A DNA stretch of 64,000 nucleotides from Coriaria nepalensis (taxonomy: Eukaryota; Streptophyta; Magnoliopsida; Cucurbitales; Coriariaceae). This document shows positions 34,739 to 48,600 of the stretch, piece after piece. The position numbers were made by a program, and so were the translations under genes. Within the stretch, counting starts at the first letter, position 1. Each line of letters opens with the position of its first letter. The notes beneath the pieces were generated by a model. The model had not been told where the DNA came from. It ran no database searches and saw nothing but the letters and a program-made list of their open reading frames with translations. The DNA lies in the NCBI GenBank assembly GCA_027186245.1, contig CP114486.1, positions 6,725,501 to 6,789,500 of the forward strand, read 5' to 3'.

Positions 34739-36617
34739 TGTAATGCTACCTTTATGCGAATATTAGTAAAACAATGAATATTGTTATTAATTGTAATTTA
34801 TGAAAGCCAGTTATTATTTATCATGTTTATTAATTTTGTTGAAATTAATATACATGTTCTATAAATGCATATCATGATAAAATCTAGTATTTTGAGTTAT
34901 GCACTCTCGAGACCATGATAAAGATCATGCTAGTAGAGACTTGAGTCACTTACAAACTATAAGAAAAAAACTGTTTATGGTCATAGGATCTCGAGAATGA
35001 ACATCGATGATCCGGATAGACAATCATGTAATTCATTGCCTAAATTGTTAGGGTAACCAATCTCATAATAATTGGTGGTAGTAGAACACTATGATGATTG
35101 TATTAGTGCTTAGTAAATATAAGGGTATTGAACGTGACACTTAGATAATTCTCAATGATAATTAACACTGATTATTAATAGGAATTATCTAGTGATTATA
35201 TTACATGTGGTACTCAAACCTGAGATCACCATGGTGCCTTGTGTGTCAGGCTTCATAATTTGACATCATTCCAATTAGCCTTAGTTAAGGGTGAACCATT
35301 GGGTATCAAATGTTGTACATAAAGGTTGTGAATGATGAAAAAGGAATCCATCACTTACGTATTTGGAAATAGATCCTATGGATTATATGCTTTATTGAAT
35401 TAATTTTTTTTTTTACAAAGTAGTATGGTATGAAATGAATTTCTATACATCTATTGTTGATATTTAATAAAGATATAATGGTCCATATGATTCATCTATT
35501 AGGGTTTAATAATTAAACCATACCTTAGGACGAATCGAGATATTGGCAGGATCGAAAAATCTAGTATTGTAAGCTTACTATAGTTAACAGGTTCATCTGA
35601 AAAATGGTACTTTTCATCTACCGGATAGTCTGGACACTATGCTAAAAATTAATCTTGACATAAATGTGTAATGTTATTTAATCATGAGGTTATTAGGTTA
35701 AATGTTTAATTTAAAAGGTATTTTAAATTAAGCAAATTTAATTCGGAATTAAATAAAATCATATAATGTTTATGAAATCCTTATGCTGGCATGATGCAAA
35801 ACCTAATTTTTCACATATAAAATTCAAAGTAATTCAATTAAGGTTTTTTCAGAGAAAGGAGATGAAGGACCAAAATGGTAATTACTTATTTATTAAATTT
35901 AATGTCATACAATTCTGCTAGCATAGCTAAGTTTGATATTTATTTAATTCTAAAAGTGTTCTAAAGGTTCGTAATAATCGGTCATTAAAGGGTTAACGGA
36001 TCAAATTATTAATTAGACTTTTATGGGGTAAATTAATCAAACGGTTGATTAAAATAACCATGGATATAACTTATATAGTGGTTGGCCATCATAATGGGCT
36101 TGGACCCCTTTAATTCTTATAATGTGATTAGAGTTTTAAAGTACAAGGAAACCTAATGTGATAAAGAAACTTTATACTTAGTCATGCCTATAAATAGGAC
36201 CATAAGGTGGCTGAAAATCACAATCCAACAAGTGCCTCCTATAGAGAAAAGGGATAGTTTTCTCCTATCCATTTTTCCAAACTTATTTTCTTTTGTGTAG
36301 AGGTTTTAAGTAGAAACTTATTTGTGTGAAACGAGTTGTATGGATTAAGATTAGAGTGCGAACATGTGGGCGCCTCACATTACATCAAAAAAGAGTTTTG
36401 TACAAAATTATTCAAGAAGAAAGGTATTTATTTAAACGAGTGTTGATTTTAATATTGATGAAATTTACTAAGCTTTTTGTAAAAATATTATATTTGATAT
36501 AATTGTTGTATAATCAATCTTGCTAGAAATTATGCATACCAAGATTGGATCCGAATACAATTTTAAATGTTACTTCTACTGTTATTCTGTATATTCTCTT
36601 ATATACGTTTCATAACA
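34739..36617 (+). repeat. 5' LTR of copia-A
   Basis: About 1.88 kb, from TGTAATGC to CATAACA. A TATA box (TATAAATA, 36189-36196) lies about 430 bp before the 3' end. One base separates the end from a canonical primer-binding site. A diverged inverted copy lies at 50390-52480 and a partial copy at 4060-4604. The right edge is secure; the left edge is inferred from the end of the gag fragment and alignment with the other copies. Confidence 0.7.
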
Positions 36618-36618
36618 A

Positions 36619-36630
36619 TGGTATCAGAGT
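36619..36630 (+). other. Primer-binding site of copia-A
   Basis: TGGTATCAGAGT, one mismatch from the tRNA-Met-complementary copia consensus, one base after the LTR end. Confidence 0.85.
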
Positions 36631-37406
36631 ATAGGTCATATCGGAAAACATATTGTTTTATGATTAATTGATGTCTTGATTGTTTGATCTTGGATGTTTT
36701 GGTGCCGGAAACTACTTAGATTAATTTTCGGAAAATCAAAATAGCGGCATGCACTGTTAGGCACCAGTGCATGCAGTGCGAAGGAAACGGCCCACGGGTT
36801 GCAACCCTTGTAGATAGTGGCGGTGTTTCATTGTAAAACCCTAATTCAATTAGTTTTTCATTTTGGATACTTCCCTAAAATTTAGCAAAAATAAAATCTT
36901 TTAAATAAATGATTAGAATTTCATTTTTATTGGATAATTATGATTATATGTAAGTAAGATAATATAAATTGTTCATATGCATTTTACTATTGTATCAAAC
37001 ATTAAATCAATTAAGTTACCTTACATAGTTTATGGTGAATTTAATGTGATTGAAAAATTTAGTTTGGCATGTTTCCCAAATTTAGAAGAGAATCTAAAAT
37101 AGGAAACTTCTAAAATAATATTTATCATTTTGTAAACGATCCGATTAAGAAACTTTCCAAATATGAAAAGTTGACATTTTTAGCAAGTATCCTTAAAGAG
37201 TTAAGGATGAACTATTAATTGTTTGATTGTGATTTGAAATGATTAGAATGAACTAAACAAGAGCGAATTAGATCTAAGGACTTATTTGAAGTCCATGAAC
37301 ATAGCATTGTCATGCATAAAGAGATAAAACAACTAATAATGTATGAATAATTATAATTATGTTAACATGTTCATGCATCAGATGTATGTGATTTAAGGTG
37401 TTAAAT
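36631..37406 (+). other. Copia-A leader, upstream part
   Basis: Non-coding leader between primer site and the copia-B insertion at 37407. It includes a perfect 10-bp hairpin with an 8-base loop (GCATGCACTG / CAGTGCATGC, 36747-36774), positioned like the dimerisation/packaging stems of LTR retroelements. The leader appears to resume at 44881. Confidence 0.5.
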
Positions 37407-39207
37407 ATATTGGAAATCGAGTTTAAAATTTGCAATAGTAGTGATTGTTCGTCTAAGTACATAACAAAAAAGTTGTTAAAAATTTTTAAAATTTTTAGCG
37501 ATCTTTTATATATATATACATATAAATAAATCATACACACTAGATGAAAAAGATCATATCTTAGCCTGCACAAATCGATCGTTGAGATTTACACTACGAT
37601 ATTCCAAGTTGATCCTCAACACACTAGGAAAGTTTGGACATGTAGAGAAGACTAGGTTTTCTTTTTCCACAACCCCTTAAAATAATTAAAATATGATGTA
37701 TTTATAGAATTTTATTATGGTTTTTATTTAACATTATTTTTAATTTAAAAAAATCTTTTAAATTAATTTGAATTAATAATTCAAACATAATATCAAATAA
37801 TAATAAAATAAAAGAGAATAGGAAACTTGTAATTACTAGCCACTATCACTGTGCAAGCACAATGATAGGCTTATGACACATGTCACATTGTGACTGCATT
37901 ATCAGCTTATTTTATTCTGTCAAATCTTCTCAAATATAAATCAAAACTAATTCAAATCTAATTTAAAATATAATCTTATTTATTTAAAATTAAATCATAT
38001 TTTATTTAAATTTTAAATTAGTTTTTCAAATAAATTTAAATTTTACTTTACTAATCTTAATGTTAAATTAATATCTCATAACAACTTAATATTAGATAAC
38101 ATATTTAATTCTTAAATATATTATCATTTTATAAAGTGAATTTCGAAATTCACTACAGTATTTAAATACACATTTTAATTAATTAATTCTCTAATTAACA
38201 CAAATTATCTTATAATTACATATTTCCCCATAAAACTAATTACATATAGAAGCAACATGAGGATCATGAATCTATAATTTCAGGCTCAAATAAATTAGAT
38301 TATTAATTAAACTCTTTAATCTAATAAATCTTATTTATTAACTCCAATATTATTCTACTTACAATATGAGAGTGCACTCGTGCAATCATAGAAGAAATTA
38401 CTTAGCAATATCTAATAGTCTATTAATATTATTATTACATGCAATTTAATACTCCAATAATTTATTCATAATTAGAGCTTATTAAAATTACTGTTTTACC
38501 CATTTAATTATCTCTTTATACTTAAACAATTAATCCACTAGTTAATGATCAACTTATAACTTAATTATAAATTCAAGCTCAAAACCATTGAGTTCAAGAA
38601 TTAACCCTTAAGAGAACCAATATACAATCTTCTATGAAAAAGGTTTGGATTCCATAACTGTAAATCAAGTTTCTAGCCGCTTATCCCAATGAATCACTAA
38701 AACAAAAGTCTTTAGCCTATTTTACAAATAAACTGCAATGAGTGAATCAAAAAATACAGTTGACATAAGAAAGAATTCATGACTACACAAGATTCATATT
38801 GATTTGCACATTATCATATATTGATATATGCAAAAGTCTTTATGGTAAACAATATGTTGATCAAGAATTAATTCATATCGGGTAAAGTACCTCTACTAAA
38901 ATATCTATCTACATCAGTGCTTATGATCTAAATCACATGTATTCATAATGCTAGTGGACCGTACAAGCAACCATTAAATAAAGATTCCATATTTGAATAT
39001 GTTGCAGATAATTTAATTCATTATCTATAATTTTAATCCTCTCATACTAATACAAGATTATAGAAACATAAATGAATTTTGAATTTTATGATATTTATAT
39101 ACATTATTCCTTAATAACACATGCAAAACAATTATATAGAAAATTTTCACTTTATTAATTTCATAAAATTGTATTTATAACATGCTTTTACGACACCATG
39201 CGCAACA
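37407..39207 (-). repeat. 3' LTR of copia-B
   Basis: Ends GCGCAACA on the plus strand, so the minus-strand LTR starts TGTTGCGC, right after the polypurine tract. The terminal TG at 37407 is mutated to AT. It lacks a short block present in the other LTR near 43455-43490. Confidence 0.8.
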
Positions 39208-39222
39208 ATCTCTCACTTGCCC
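39208..39222 (-). other. Polypurine tract of copia-B
   Basis: Minus strand GGGCAAGTGAGAGAT, immediately before the 3' LTR start, where plus-strand DNA synthesis is primed in LTR retroelements. Confidence 0.65.
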
Positions 39223-42200
39223 TAAATCAAGTGAGGCATCTCCCTTATCCCTAAATTACGTATATTTTCCTCAAAAGACTTTGCTCAAAATGTCTTGGTA
39301 AATGGATCCGCAAGGTTATGTTCCGACATTATCTTCATAATTGTCACATCACCTCGATATACTATCTCTCTTATGACATGATATTTCCTCTTTATGTGCT
39401 TGCCCCTCTTATGACTCCTCGGTTCCTTTGAATTAGCCATTGCCCCACTGTTGTCACATTACATGATTAGTGGCTAATCTATATCTGGAACGACTTCCAA
39501 ATAAGAATAGAACTTCCTGAGCTAAACCCCCTCTTTCACTGCTTCACAAGCCGCTATATATTCAACTTCAATGGAAGAATTTACAATATTGGATTGTTTG
39601 ATACGTCTTCAGACTACAACTCCTCCACTAAGTGTGAAAACTGATCCAAAAGTCAACTTTTGACTATCTCTATCTGATTGAAAATCAAAATTAGTGTATC
39701 TAGTGGGGTTTAGGTCTCCACTTGAATAAACAAGCATATAGTATCTCGTCCTCCGTAGACACTTGAGTTTATACTTTACCGCTTTCCAATGTTTTAAATC
39801 AGAATTTGATTGATAACGACTGACTATTCTTACTGCATAACAATATAAGGTCTTGTACACAACATGGCATACATAAGACTGCATACAGTTGAGGCATATG
39901 GAATATGTCTCATCTCTTCTTCTTCTTGAGGTGTCTTTAGACACTACTCTTTTCAATGATCTACTTTATGCATGATCAATAATTGACCCTTCTTAGAGTT
40001 TTGCATTGAGAATCGAGCTATCACCTTATCTATATAAGAGGCTGACTCAGTGCCAAATCTTGTTCTTCCTCTCCCTTAGGATTTGGATTCCTAGAATATA
40101 GCTCACTTCTCCCAAATCTTTCATTTGAAATTGCTCGGCTAGCTATTTCTTTACGTTTGATAATATTTTTACATCATTCCCGATGAGTAAAATATCATCT
40201 TCATAAAGAACTAAGAAGACCACCTTCTTATCTTTGATGTGTTTATATACGTGGTTCATTAAAATTGTGTTCAAAGCCATACATCTTAATAGTCTCATCA
40301 AACCTTAGGTTATAAGACCTAGAGCCCTTCTCTAACCAATAAGCAACTCGCAAGCCTTTTTCTCTTAGTCCTTTTGCACAAAACCTTCTGGTTGCATCAT
40401 ATAAATACTTTCTTCAAGGTAACCATTCATAAAAGTTGTCTTGACATCCATTTTCCATATCTCATAGTCTAAACTAGCGGCTATGGGTAAAAAAATACAT
40501 ATAGACTTTAGCATGGGAACAGGAGAAAAAGTCTCTACATAATCGACTCATTCCCTTTGGGTATAGCACTTCGCTACAAGTCGTGCCTTGAAAGTCTCTA
40601 CTTTCCCATCTATGCCTCTTTTCTTTTTGAAGATCTATTTATATCCAATGGGCCTGACATCTTCAGGTGGATCTATAAGTTTCTAGACATAATTAGAATA
40701 CATGGATTCCATTTCTTGGCTCATTGAATCTTACCCATTTATCCTTGTGAGAATCATCCATTACCTCCTTAAAGGTTAATGGATCGCCCTAGTTTATGTT
40801 TGACACTAGAACTTGTGTCTCGAGTTAATAACAAATGAGTTGTCTCATAATCCTCCCACTACAACAAGTTACTAGTTTGTTCTGACTAGGATCGGTGGTC
40901 TCTTGATGTTGTCATTCATCAGAGGTGATTGAGATTGTCTCATCTGATTCAATTTCTCTAGTACTACCTTACAATGAGGTTTGTAGTTTGTCATATATTC
41001 ATGTTCGAGAAAGGTTGCATTCGTCGATACAAATACATTTTTCTCACTAGGGCTATAAAAGTAACCTGTTCTTGTACCGAGAGCATAGCTAACGAATTGA
41101 AAACTTCATATCGCAAGTCCAACTTCACAGTCTTTGATTTCAGCACGTGTGCTGGACACCTCCATATGCGAAAATGATGTAAATTAGGCTTAGTGCCATT
41201 CAACAAATTTAAAGGCATCTTTTGTACTAACTTAGATAGAACTACATTCAAAATGTATACCGCGGTTTGAAGTGCATATCCCTAGAATGTGAGTGGTAGA
41301 GATGAGTAGCTTAACATTGACTACTATATCCAATAAGATTATGTTTCTCCTTTCTACAATACTATTATGTTGTGGTGTTCCAGGTGTTCCACGTGGGATA
41401 AAATACCATGTTCCAGCAAATGATCATTGAATTCAAAATCAAGGTATTCACCTCCTCAATCTGATTGAAGTGTTTTAAGTGATTTTCCTAATTGCATTTC
41501 AGCTTCTACTCAAAATTCTTTGAACTTTCCAAAGTTTCAGATTTCCTTTGCATTAGGTATATGTATCCGTATCTGGAATAATCATCAATAAAAGTGATGA
41601 AATGTTCATAACCTCCTCTTTCTTGTATATTTATAGGACCACAGATGTCACTATGTACTAAATGAAGAGGTTATTTGGCCCTTTGACCCTTTATAGAGAA
41701 AAGTCTCTTAGTCATCTTTCCTTCTAGACAGGATTTGCAAACTGGAAGAGTGTCAATAGTTAGCTCTCTTAAAGGACCATCCTTTACGAACCTATTTATC
41801 TTATCATGATTGATATGTTCTAACCTAAGATAACAATGATAAGTATCATCACTTTGAGAAACGTTTTGTCCCTTGTTAGATTTAGGATTTGCTATTTTGA
41901 ATTATTCTTAATTACTTAATGATTGTTCATTTGGTTTAAACTTATAGAGTCTGTTAGTTTGCTTTGCAAAACAAATATTGAAGCATTCTTAAAAATAACA
42001 ATCTCATTATTAATAAAAGAAATATCAAAATCATCTTCGTGCAACACAGATAAAGAAATCAAATTTCTGCAAAATCTATGAATAAAATAAACATTGTTCA
42101 AAAATAAGATAATTATTGTTGAAAACTAAACAAATTGTTCCTTCTGCTTTAGTTGGAACGATTAGACCACTGCCGACTCTCATCATCACCTCGCCAATAG

Positions 42201-42543
42201 CAAGCTCCCTTGAAGAACTAAGTATCTATAAAGACAAACAAACATGATTAGTAGCTCTGGAATCTACTATCCAAGATGACAAATTATCTTTCATTAAGCA
42301 GGCTTTTAAAACAAGTAAATCAAATTTACCTTTCTTTTTTCCTTTAGGTTCCTTTTTCTTGGAGTTGTTCTTCATCTTATTCTCATTTCCTTTAAGAGAC
42401 TTCTTGTCTTTCTTTCCCTTCTTGTCCTTACCGTTAGTGTTTCTCCTCTTATTGTTCTTAGCATAAGAGAAAAACAGCTTTTGTTTAGTAGCTGCCACTA
42501 CGCTATGTGATAATCCCGCAGCCTGTTGCTTGCAGCGGCGCAC
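39223..42543 (-). pseudogene. Copia-B gag C-terminus and pol remnant
   Basis: Read on the minus strand from 42543 down. A Lys-rich gag tail (KKGKKDKKSLKGNENKMKN) leads to a protease active-site region SSWIVDSRATNHVC, where the family DSGA reads DSRA. Integrase follows with PVCKSCLEGKMTKRLFS (about 41720-41750) and its core to 41300. RT is broken through 40900-40000. RNase H includes YMLVYSSGDLNPTRYTNFDF and CDNSGAMANSKEPRSHKRGK, with the downstream HIKRKYHVIREIVYRGDVTI. Numerous stops and frameshifts. The RNA-binding/UBN2 half of gag is not visible; tandem repeats occupy that place. Confidence 0.8.
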
Positions 42544-42700
42544 GAGATAGTCTTGTGGCCTGCTACTTATAGTGGCACGCTGTGGGATAGTCCCCTAACC
42601 TACTACTTGTAGCGGCGCACCATTTGACTGTACCACGGCCTGCTACTTAGACCATTGCACAGTGGGATAGTCCTGCGGCATGTCATAGGACATTCTCATG
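42525..42700 (-). repeat. ~58-bp tandem repeats where copia-B gag should begin
   Basis: Three to four diverged units with GCCTGCTACTTGTAGCGGCG and GTGGGATAGTCC. They are GC-richer than their surroundings. They lie between the leader and the Lys-rich gag tail. Confidence 0.65.
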
Positions 42701-43016
42701 GCTTGCTATCTGGCCCTGTGATGTAGCGAGGGTGAAGCTTCGTTGTGGGGGCTTCTTCTTCCTTCCTATCATGCAAAATTTTATAACAAAAAAAATGTAC
42801 AAAAAATCCTATGCCCCATAACGTCTTACACAATATCTAGAGAGAGAAAATTAATGAAATTCCTTACCAAAACTTATCATATAATTAATAATCCATTATA
42901 TCAACTATACATTAAAAAAAATATAAACATCTATTCAGCATACATATCTCATGTATATGAAAATGTAAGAATCTCACACACCGATTAATCTATATATATA
43001 TACATATAGATAAATT

Positions 43017-43028
43017 GCTCTGATACCA
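43017..43028 (-). other. Primer-binding site of copia-B
   Basis: Minus strand TGGTATCAGAGC, exact consensus, separated from the LTR start at 43030 by one base. Confidence 0.9.
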
Positions 43029-43029
43029 A

Positions 43030-44880
43030 TGATTGGAAATCGAGTTAAAAATTTGGAGCAGAAACGATTTTTTTATCCCAGTATATAACACAAAAAAATA
43101 TTCTAAAAACTTTAAGCAATCTTTTATATATATAAAATAATCCTATATGCTAGACAAAGAAATCATACCTTAGCCTACGAAATCTATCTTTGAGACTCAC
43201 ACCACAATCTTCCAAGTTGATCTTTAACACACTAGAACGTGTGTGGGCAGGTAGAGATGACCAGGGTTTCTTTTTCCTTAACCACTTAAAATAATTAGAA
43301 TATGATATATTTATAGAATTCTATTAAAGTTTCTATTTAATATTTTTTTTTAATTTAAAAAACTCTTTTAAATTAATTTGAATTAATAATTCAAACATAA
43401 TATCAAATAATGAAATAAGAGAGAATATAAAACTTGTAATATAATTACAAGATAGCCATTGCCACCTTTTCACCCTTATGGCCATCCACTATCACTGTGC
43501 AAGCACAATGATAGGCTTGTCACACATGTCACATTATGACTATGTTATCTCTTTATTTTATTTTGTCAATTTTTTTCAAATCTAATTTAAAATAGAATCT
43601 TATTTATTTTAAATCAGATAATATTTTATTTGAATTTTAAATTAATTTCTCAAACCAATTTAAATTTGATTTGCCTAATCTTCATATTAAATTGATATCT
43701 CATAGTAACTTAATATTAGATAACATATTTGATTCAAAACTAAATATATTATTATTTTATAAAGTGAATTTCAAAATTCACTATACTATTTAAATACATC
43801 TTCAATTAATTAATTCTTTAATTAACTAATTAATATCAATTATCTTATAGAAAACTATTTTCTTTGCAAATAAATATGTTCTCTACCTTTGTCACTCTTA
43901 CCCTAGACCATATTTTATAGAGGCAACCTAAGGATGACCATGGATCCACAATTTCAAGTTTCAATAAATTAGATTATTTATTAAACACTTTAATTTAAGA
44001 AATCTTATTTATTAATTACAATATTACTCCTCTAAAAATATAGGATTGCACTATTTTCATTATAGAATGAATTACTGAGCAATTTCTAGTAGTCCATCGA
44101 TATTATCATTACATTCAATTTAATCTTCCAATAATTGATTCATAATTAGAGCTGGTCAAAATTACTATTTTACCCCTATATTATCACTTTATCCTTAAGT
44201 ACCATTAATCTACTAGTGAACGATCAATTTATAACTTAATTCTAAATTGGATCTATAAACTATTCAATTCCAGAATTAATCCTTAAGAGAACTAATATAC
44301 AATCTTCTATGAAGAAGGTTTGGATTCCATATCTGTAAATCATGTTCCCATATGCTTAGTCCAATAAATCTCCAAAACAAAAGCCTTAAGCCTATTTTAC
44401 AAATAAACCATGACAAATGAATCAAAAGATCTAGTTGACATAAATAGGAGTTTATGACTACTTAGGATTCAATTACAAGTTTATGACTACATGATCATCT
44501 ATTGATATGAGCAAAATTCTGTATGGCAAACGGTATGTTGATAAAAACTTATTTCATATCGGGTATAGTCCTATATAATCAAATTATATAAAGCATCTCC
44601 ACTAAGATATCTATCTACATCAGTGATCTGAATCTAGATCACTTGTATTCATAATGCTAGTGCACTGTACTAGCAACCATTAATTAAAGATTTCATACTT
44701 TAATATGTTGCGAATAATTTAATTTATTATCTATTATCTTAATTTCTCATACTAATACAAGATTATAGACACGTAAATAAATTTGTAATTTTCTGATATT
44801 TATATATATTATTCAATAATAACATATTCAAAACAATTATATAGAAAAATATCACTTCTTATAAGGCACAATGCCCAAGA
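43030..44880 (-). repeat. 5' LTR of copia-B
   Basis: Starts TGATTGG next to the primer site and ends GCCCAAGA, aligned to GCGCAACA of the other LTR. A short stretch near the outer end is deleted relative to 39150-39190. Confidence 0.8.
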
Positions 44881-45604
44881 AAATGTACATGTATCATAAT
44901 ATGTATCTATATGCCCTATCAAATATGTCATCACCTCATATCTAAAGACTACGAGATAGAGCATGATATATGTATGTTTGATTGTGATGAGACTGTTTTA
45001 AGTCCTTCCTTTGATAATATTGAGTGAAATTGGTTGTGAAAATTGTTTCATGGATTACCTTCCAAACATTATAATATATGTGATGTTTGCATTAAATATA
45101 GGAAGGCCACGAACACGTGAGGACTTATATTTATGTCAGTATGCATGTATATTATTCTAGCATGAGATGCGTGACTGAGTAATATTGTCATTCTAGGCGA
45201 GAATATGGACACATGCACGTTTATAGTTTAATACTTTATTTTTCATAAGAATGTTTGGGTTAGGTTCAACTAGGAAAATATAATTGGCTATGGATATGTA
45301 GGATTATATTTTCTTAGATGTAAGATAAAAGAGTTATATGAGAATTAATTGCAAAAAGGTTTGCTACCTTTCATATTATTGTAATTAGCTACGGACACGT
45401 ACGAATTATAATAAGATGGTTGGATCATTTTCTAAACAAGAAAAGTTATTTTTTAATTTTATATTAAGAAGATGAATATAATTCTATAGCGTAATAGTGG
45501 GAGATACCGAAAAACTTTATATGACTTTTGAAATTTTTGTAGTAGATATTATGAGCATATTTGCTTATGTCGTGTTTTTTAAATATGTTTTGTATTTTGC
45601 AATG
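44881..45604 (+). other. Copia-A leader, downstream part
   Basis: Non-coding sequence between the copia-B insertion and copia-A gag. The block around 45325-45375, with GGTTTGCTACCTTTC, recurs at about 52510-52575. Nothing else recognised. Confidence 0.4.
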
Positions 45605-48600
45605 TATGATAAACTGAAATTGATTTTTGAGTAAAATAAGTTGGTTGAAACTAACTTTAGAGACTGGTATAAAAATATGAGAATGAGAATCATTATCAGA
45701 TATGAGCATTTGTCTGATGTTTTGAATCATCATGTCATGCAAGTCCTGCTTGACGGATCAGATGTTGAAATTGTTGCTTCATGGAATAAGTGGCTGGAGA
45801 GAGATAATAAGGTACAATGTATTATGGTTACATCGATGAACAAAGAGTCCCAGAAGTACTATGAGAAATTCCATGTCGTTGAGATTATCGATAACTTAAA
45901 GCTATTTATGTTGAAGATACTCGCAATGAAAACTATGAGATATCTAAAGCCTTTTTCTGGATCAAGATGACTAAGGACACCTCTGTTAGTGATCATGTGC
46001 TGAAAATGATCACCTACATAAAGCAACTTGAGAATCTTAGTCTAGTAATGGATTCTAAGTTGATCAACACTTTGGTGTTGCAATCTCTTCCTGATTCTTT
46101 TACCCTATTTGTTCTCAACTTCAATATGAATAAGATGGAACCCAAATTACATGATTTGCATAATATGCTACAAATGACCGAAAAAATCATAAAAAATGAT
46201 ATACCTATGTTGCTTATGGGAAGTTCTTCCGAAAGGAAGGACAAAGCTAAGCTTAAAAGAAAGGCAAGAAAAAGCTCCCCAGGTAAAGAAAGATGACGAA
46301 AAGATAAAGAAAAGAAAAAAGGAAAAGTGTTTCGACTATGGAAAATTTGGACATTGGAAGCAAAATTCTAAGGAGTATCTTACAACTTTGAAAGTGCATA
46401 GTGATGATGCTTTAGGTATGTTCATAATTGAGGTTAATCTTTCTTGCAATGATTTTCTACTTGGATATTAGGTACCGGATGTGGTTCTCATATATGTAAT
46501 AATGTGCATAATCTAAGAAGTAGACGGATTTTGAAGAAAGGACAAGTCAACCTATGAGTTGGAAATGTAGAAAAAGTTGCTACTTTAGTTCAAGTAAAGT
46601 TTTGCCTTCGAAATTATTTTTGGATTTGACACATTGTTATTTGCACCCACTTTGATAAGAAATATTATTTCTATTTCTAGACTTGATAAAAAGGGTTTTG
46701 CAATTTTAATCAAGGACAATATTTTGAATTTCCATAAAGATGAACTATTTTAAAGAAGTAATTCCTGAAATAATGGTGTGTATGTCTTAAATTTAAACGA
46801 TAAAACTTGCCGCAATATTAAATATGTCAAGAAAAGAAAATTTGATGTAAATCAAATATACTTATATCATTGTCGATTAGGTCATTCCAATGAAATAAGA
46901 AATCATAAGTGGCATAAAGATGGATACTTGAATCCATTCGATTAGAATCGATGCCAACTTGCGAATCTTGTTTATTAAACAAGATGATCAAATCTTTTTT
47001 TAGTGGAACTAGAGAAAGATAAATCGAGTTGTTGGGCCTAGTATATTCTGATGTATGTGGGCCTATGTCAACGCCCGCCAGAAGTGGTTTTTCATACTTT
47101 ATTATATTCATTGATGATCTCTCTCAATTTGGCCATATTTATCTTATGAAGCATAAATCTGGAACGTTTGAGAAATTCAAGGAATAGAAGAATGAAGTAG
47201 AAAAATAACTAGGAAAAAGTATAAAAATACTTCAATATTTTTGAGATGGTGAATACTTGACCTTTGAGTTTCTTGACTACTTGAAAGAAATAATCTCACA
47301 ATGGACTCATCCTAGAATGTCACAGTTTAATGTCATGTCTGAGAAGAGAAATTAGACCCTCTAAGAGATGGTTTGGTCCATGATGAGTTTTACCAATCTA
47401 CCTTTATCATTCTGAGGATAGGCCCCAGAAACCTCCGATTATATAATGAACATGATACCTTCAAAATCTATTTTTTCGACACCATATGAGATATGGAAAG
47501 GCAGAAGGGCTAGTTTTAAACATATTCACGTATGGGGTCGCCATACTTATGCCAAGAAGTAAGAAATAGCATGGTTGGAGGCTAGATCCAAAAAGTGTTA
47601 TTTTGTGGGGAATCCAAAGGAAAACTTTGAGAGACTATTTTTATAATCCCTCTGAAAAGAAAGTATTTGTTGCCAAATATGCCATCTTCTTAGAGAATGA
47701 ATTCATTTCTGAAAGGAATAGTTGGTGTAAGATCGAACTTGATAAAGTTCAGGCTTCATAGATTGACATTTAGACCCATGATCTTATTACCCCACAGATT
47801 TCAGCTGAGGAACCTTCAAAAGAGGATATTGTGATACCTCAGAGTACACAGTAGATTTGTAAAAGATCTATTAGAGTACCTAGTAGGCCAGAGCATTACG
47901 GATTTCTAGTAGAAAATCTTTGTAATTAGCTAAATATGGATGAAGATCCTACGACTTATTTCGAGGAAATTAATGGCTGGTATTCTTAGAGATGACTCGA
48001 AGCAATGAAATTCAAGATGGATTCCATGTATGCCAACAAAGTATGAGACTTGGTAGATGAACCTGAAGAAATAGTTTGTATAGAATGAAAGTGGGTTTTT
48101 AAGAAGAAAACCGGGGCAAATGGAAAGGTCAAACCTATAAGGCTAGACTAGCTATAAATGGATATAGACAAAAAGAAGGAATCGATTATGAAGAAACTTT
48201 CTCTCCCATTACAATGACTAAATCCATTCGGATATTGCTTGCCATTGTAAAAAACCATGATTATGAAATTTGGCAAATGGACATTAAAACTGCCTTTCTA
48301 AATGGGTACCTCGAGGTGTGTATATGATACAACTCAAAGGCTTCATAGACCAAAAATACACAAAAAGGTTGTGTAAGCTGTAAAGGTCCATATACCACCT
48401 TAAACAAGCATCTCGAAGTTGGAACATTTATTTCGATAAAACGATCAAATCATTTGACTTTATTAAAAATGAAGATGATTTCTGTGTGTATAAGAAAGTT
48501 AGTGAGAGCTTTATTGCTTTCATAATTCTATATGTGGATGACATACTACTCATTGGGAATGATGTAGGTATATTACTGTCTATCAAGTTATGGTTATCAA

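Larger units (their letters stand above)
37407..44880 (-). mobile_element. Copia-B: complete-length but dead Ty1/copia element
   Basis: Two long LTRs (37407-39207 and 43030-44880) bracket a 3.8-kb interior with primer site and polypurine tract in the right places for minus-strand transcription. Pol is colinear but full of stops and frameshifts. The LTRs align along their length with indels and substitutions, so the insertion is not recent. No clean 5-bp target duplication remains (TAAAT before, AAATG after). It interrupts the leader of copia-A. Confidence 0.85.

Noticed and set aside
37407..44880. Clean 5-bp target duplication for copia-B
   Set aside because: TAAAT and AAATG do not match at the aligned LTR ends; any overlap needs shifting by one base.
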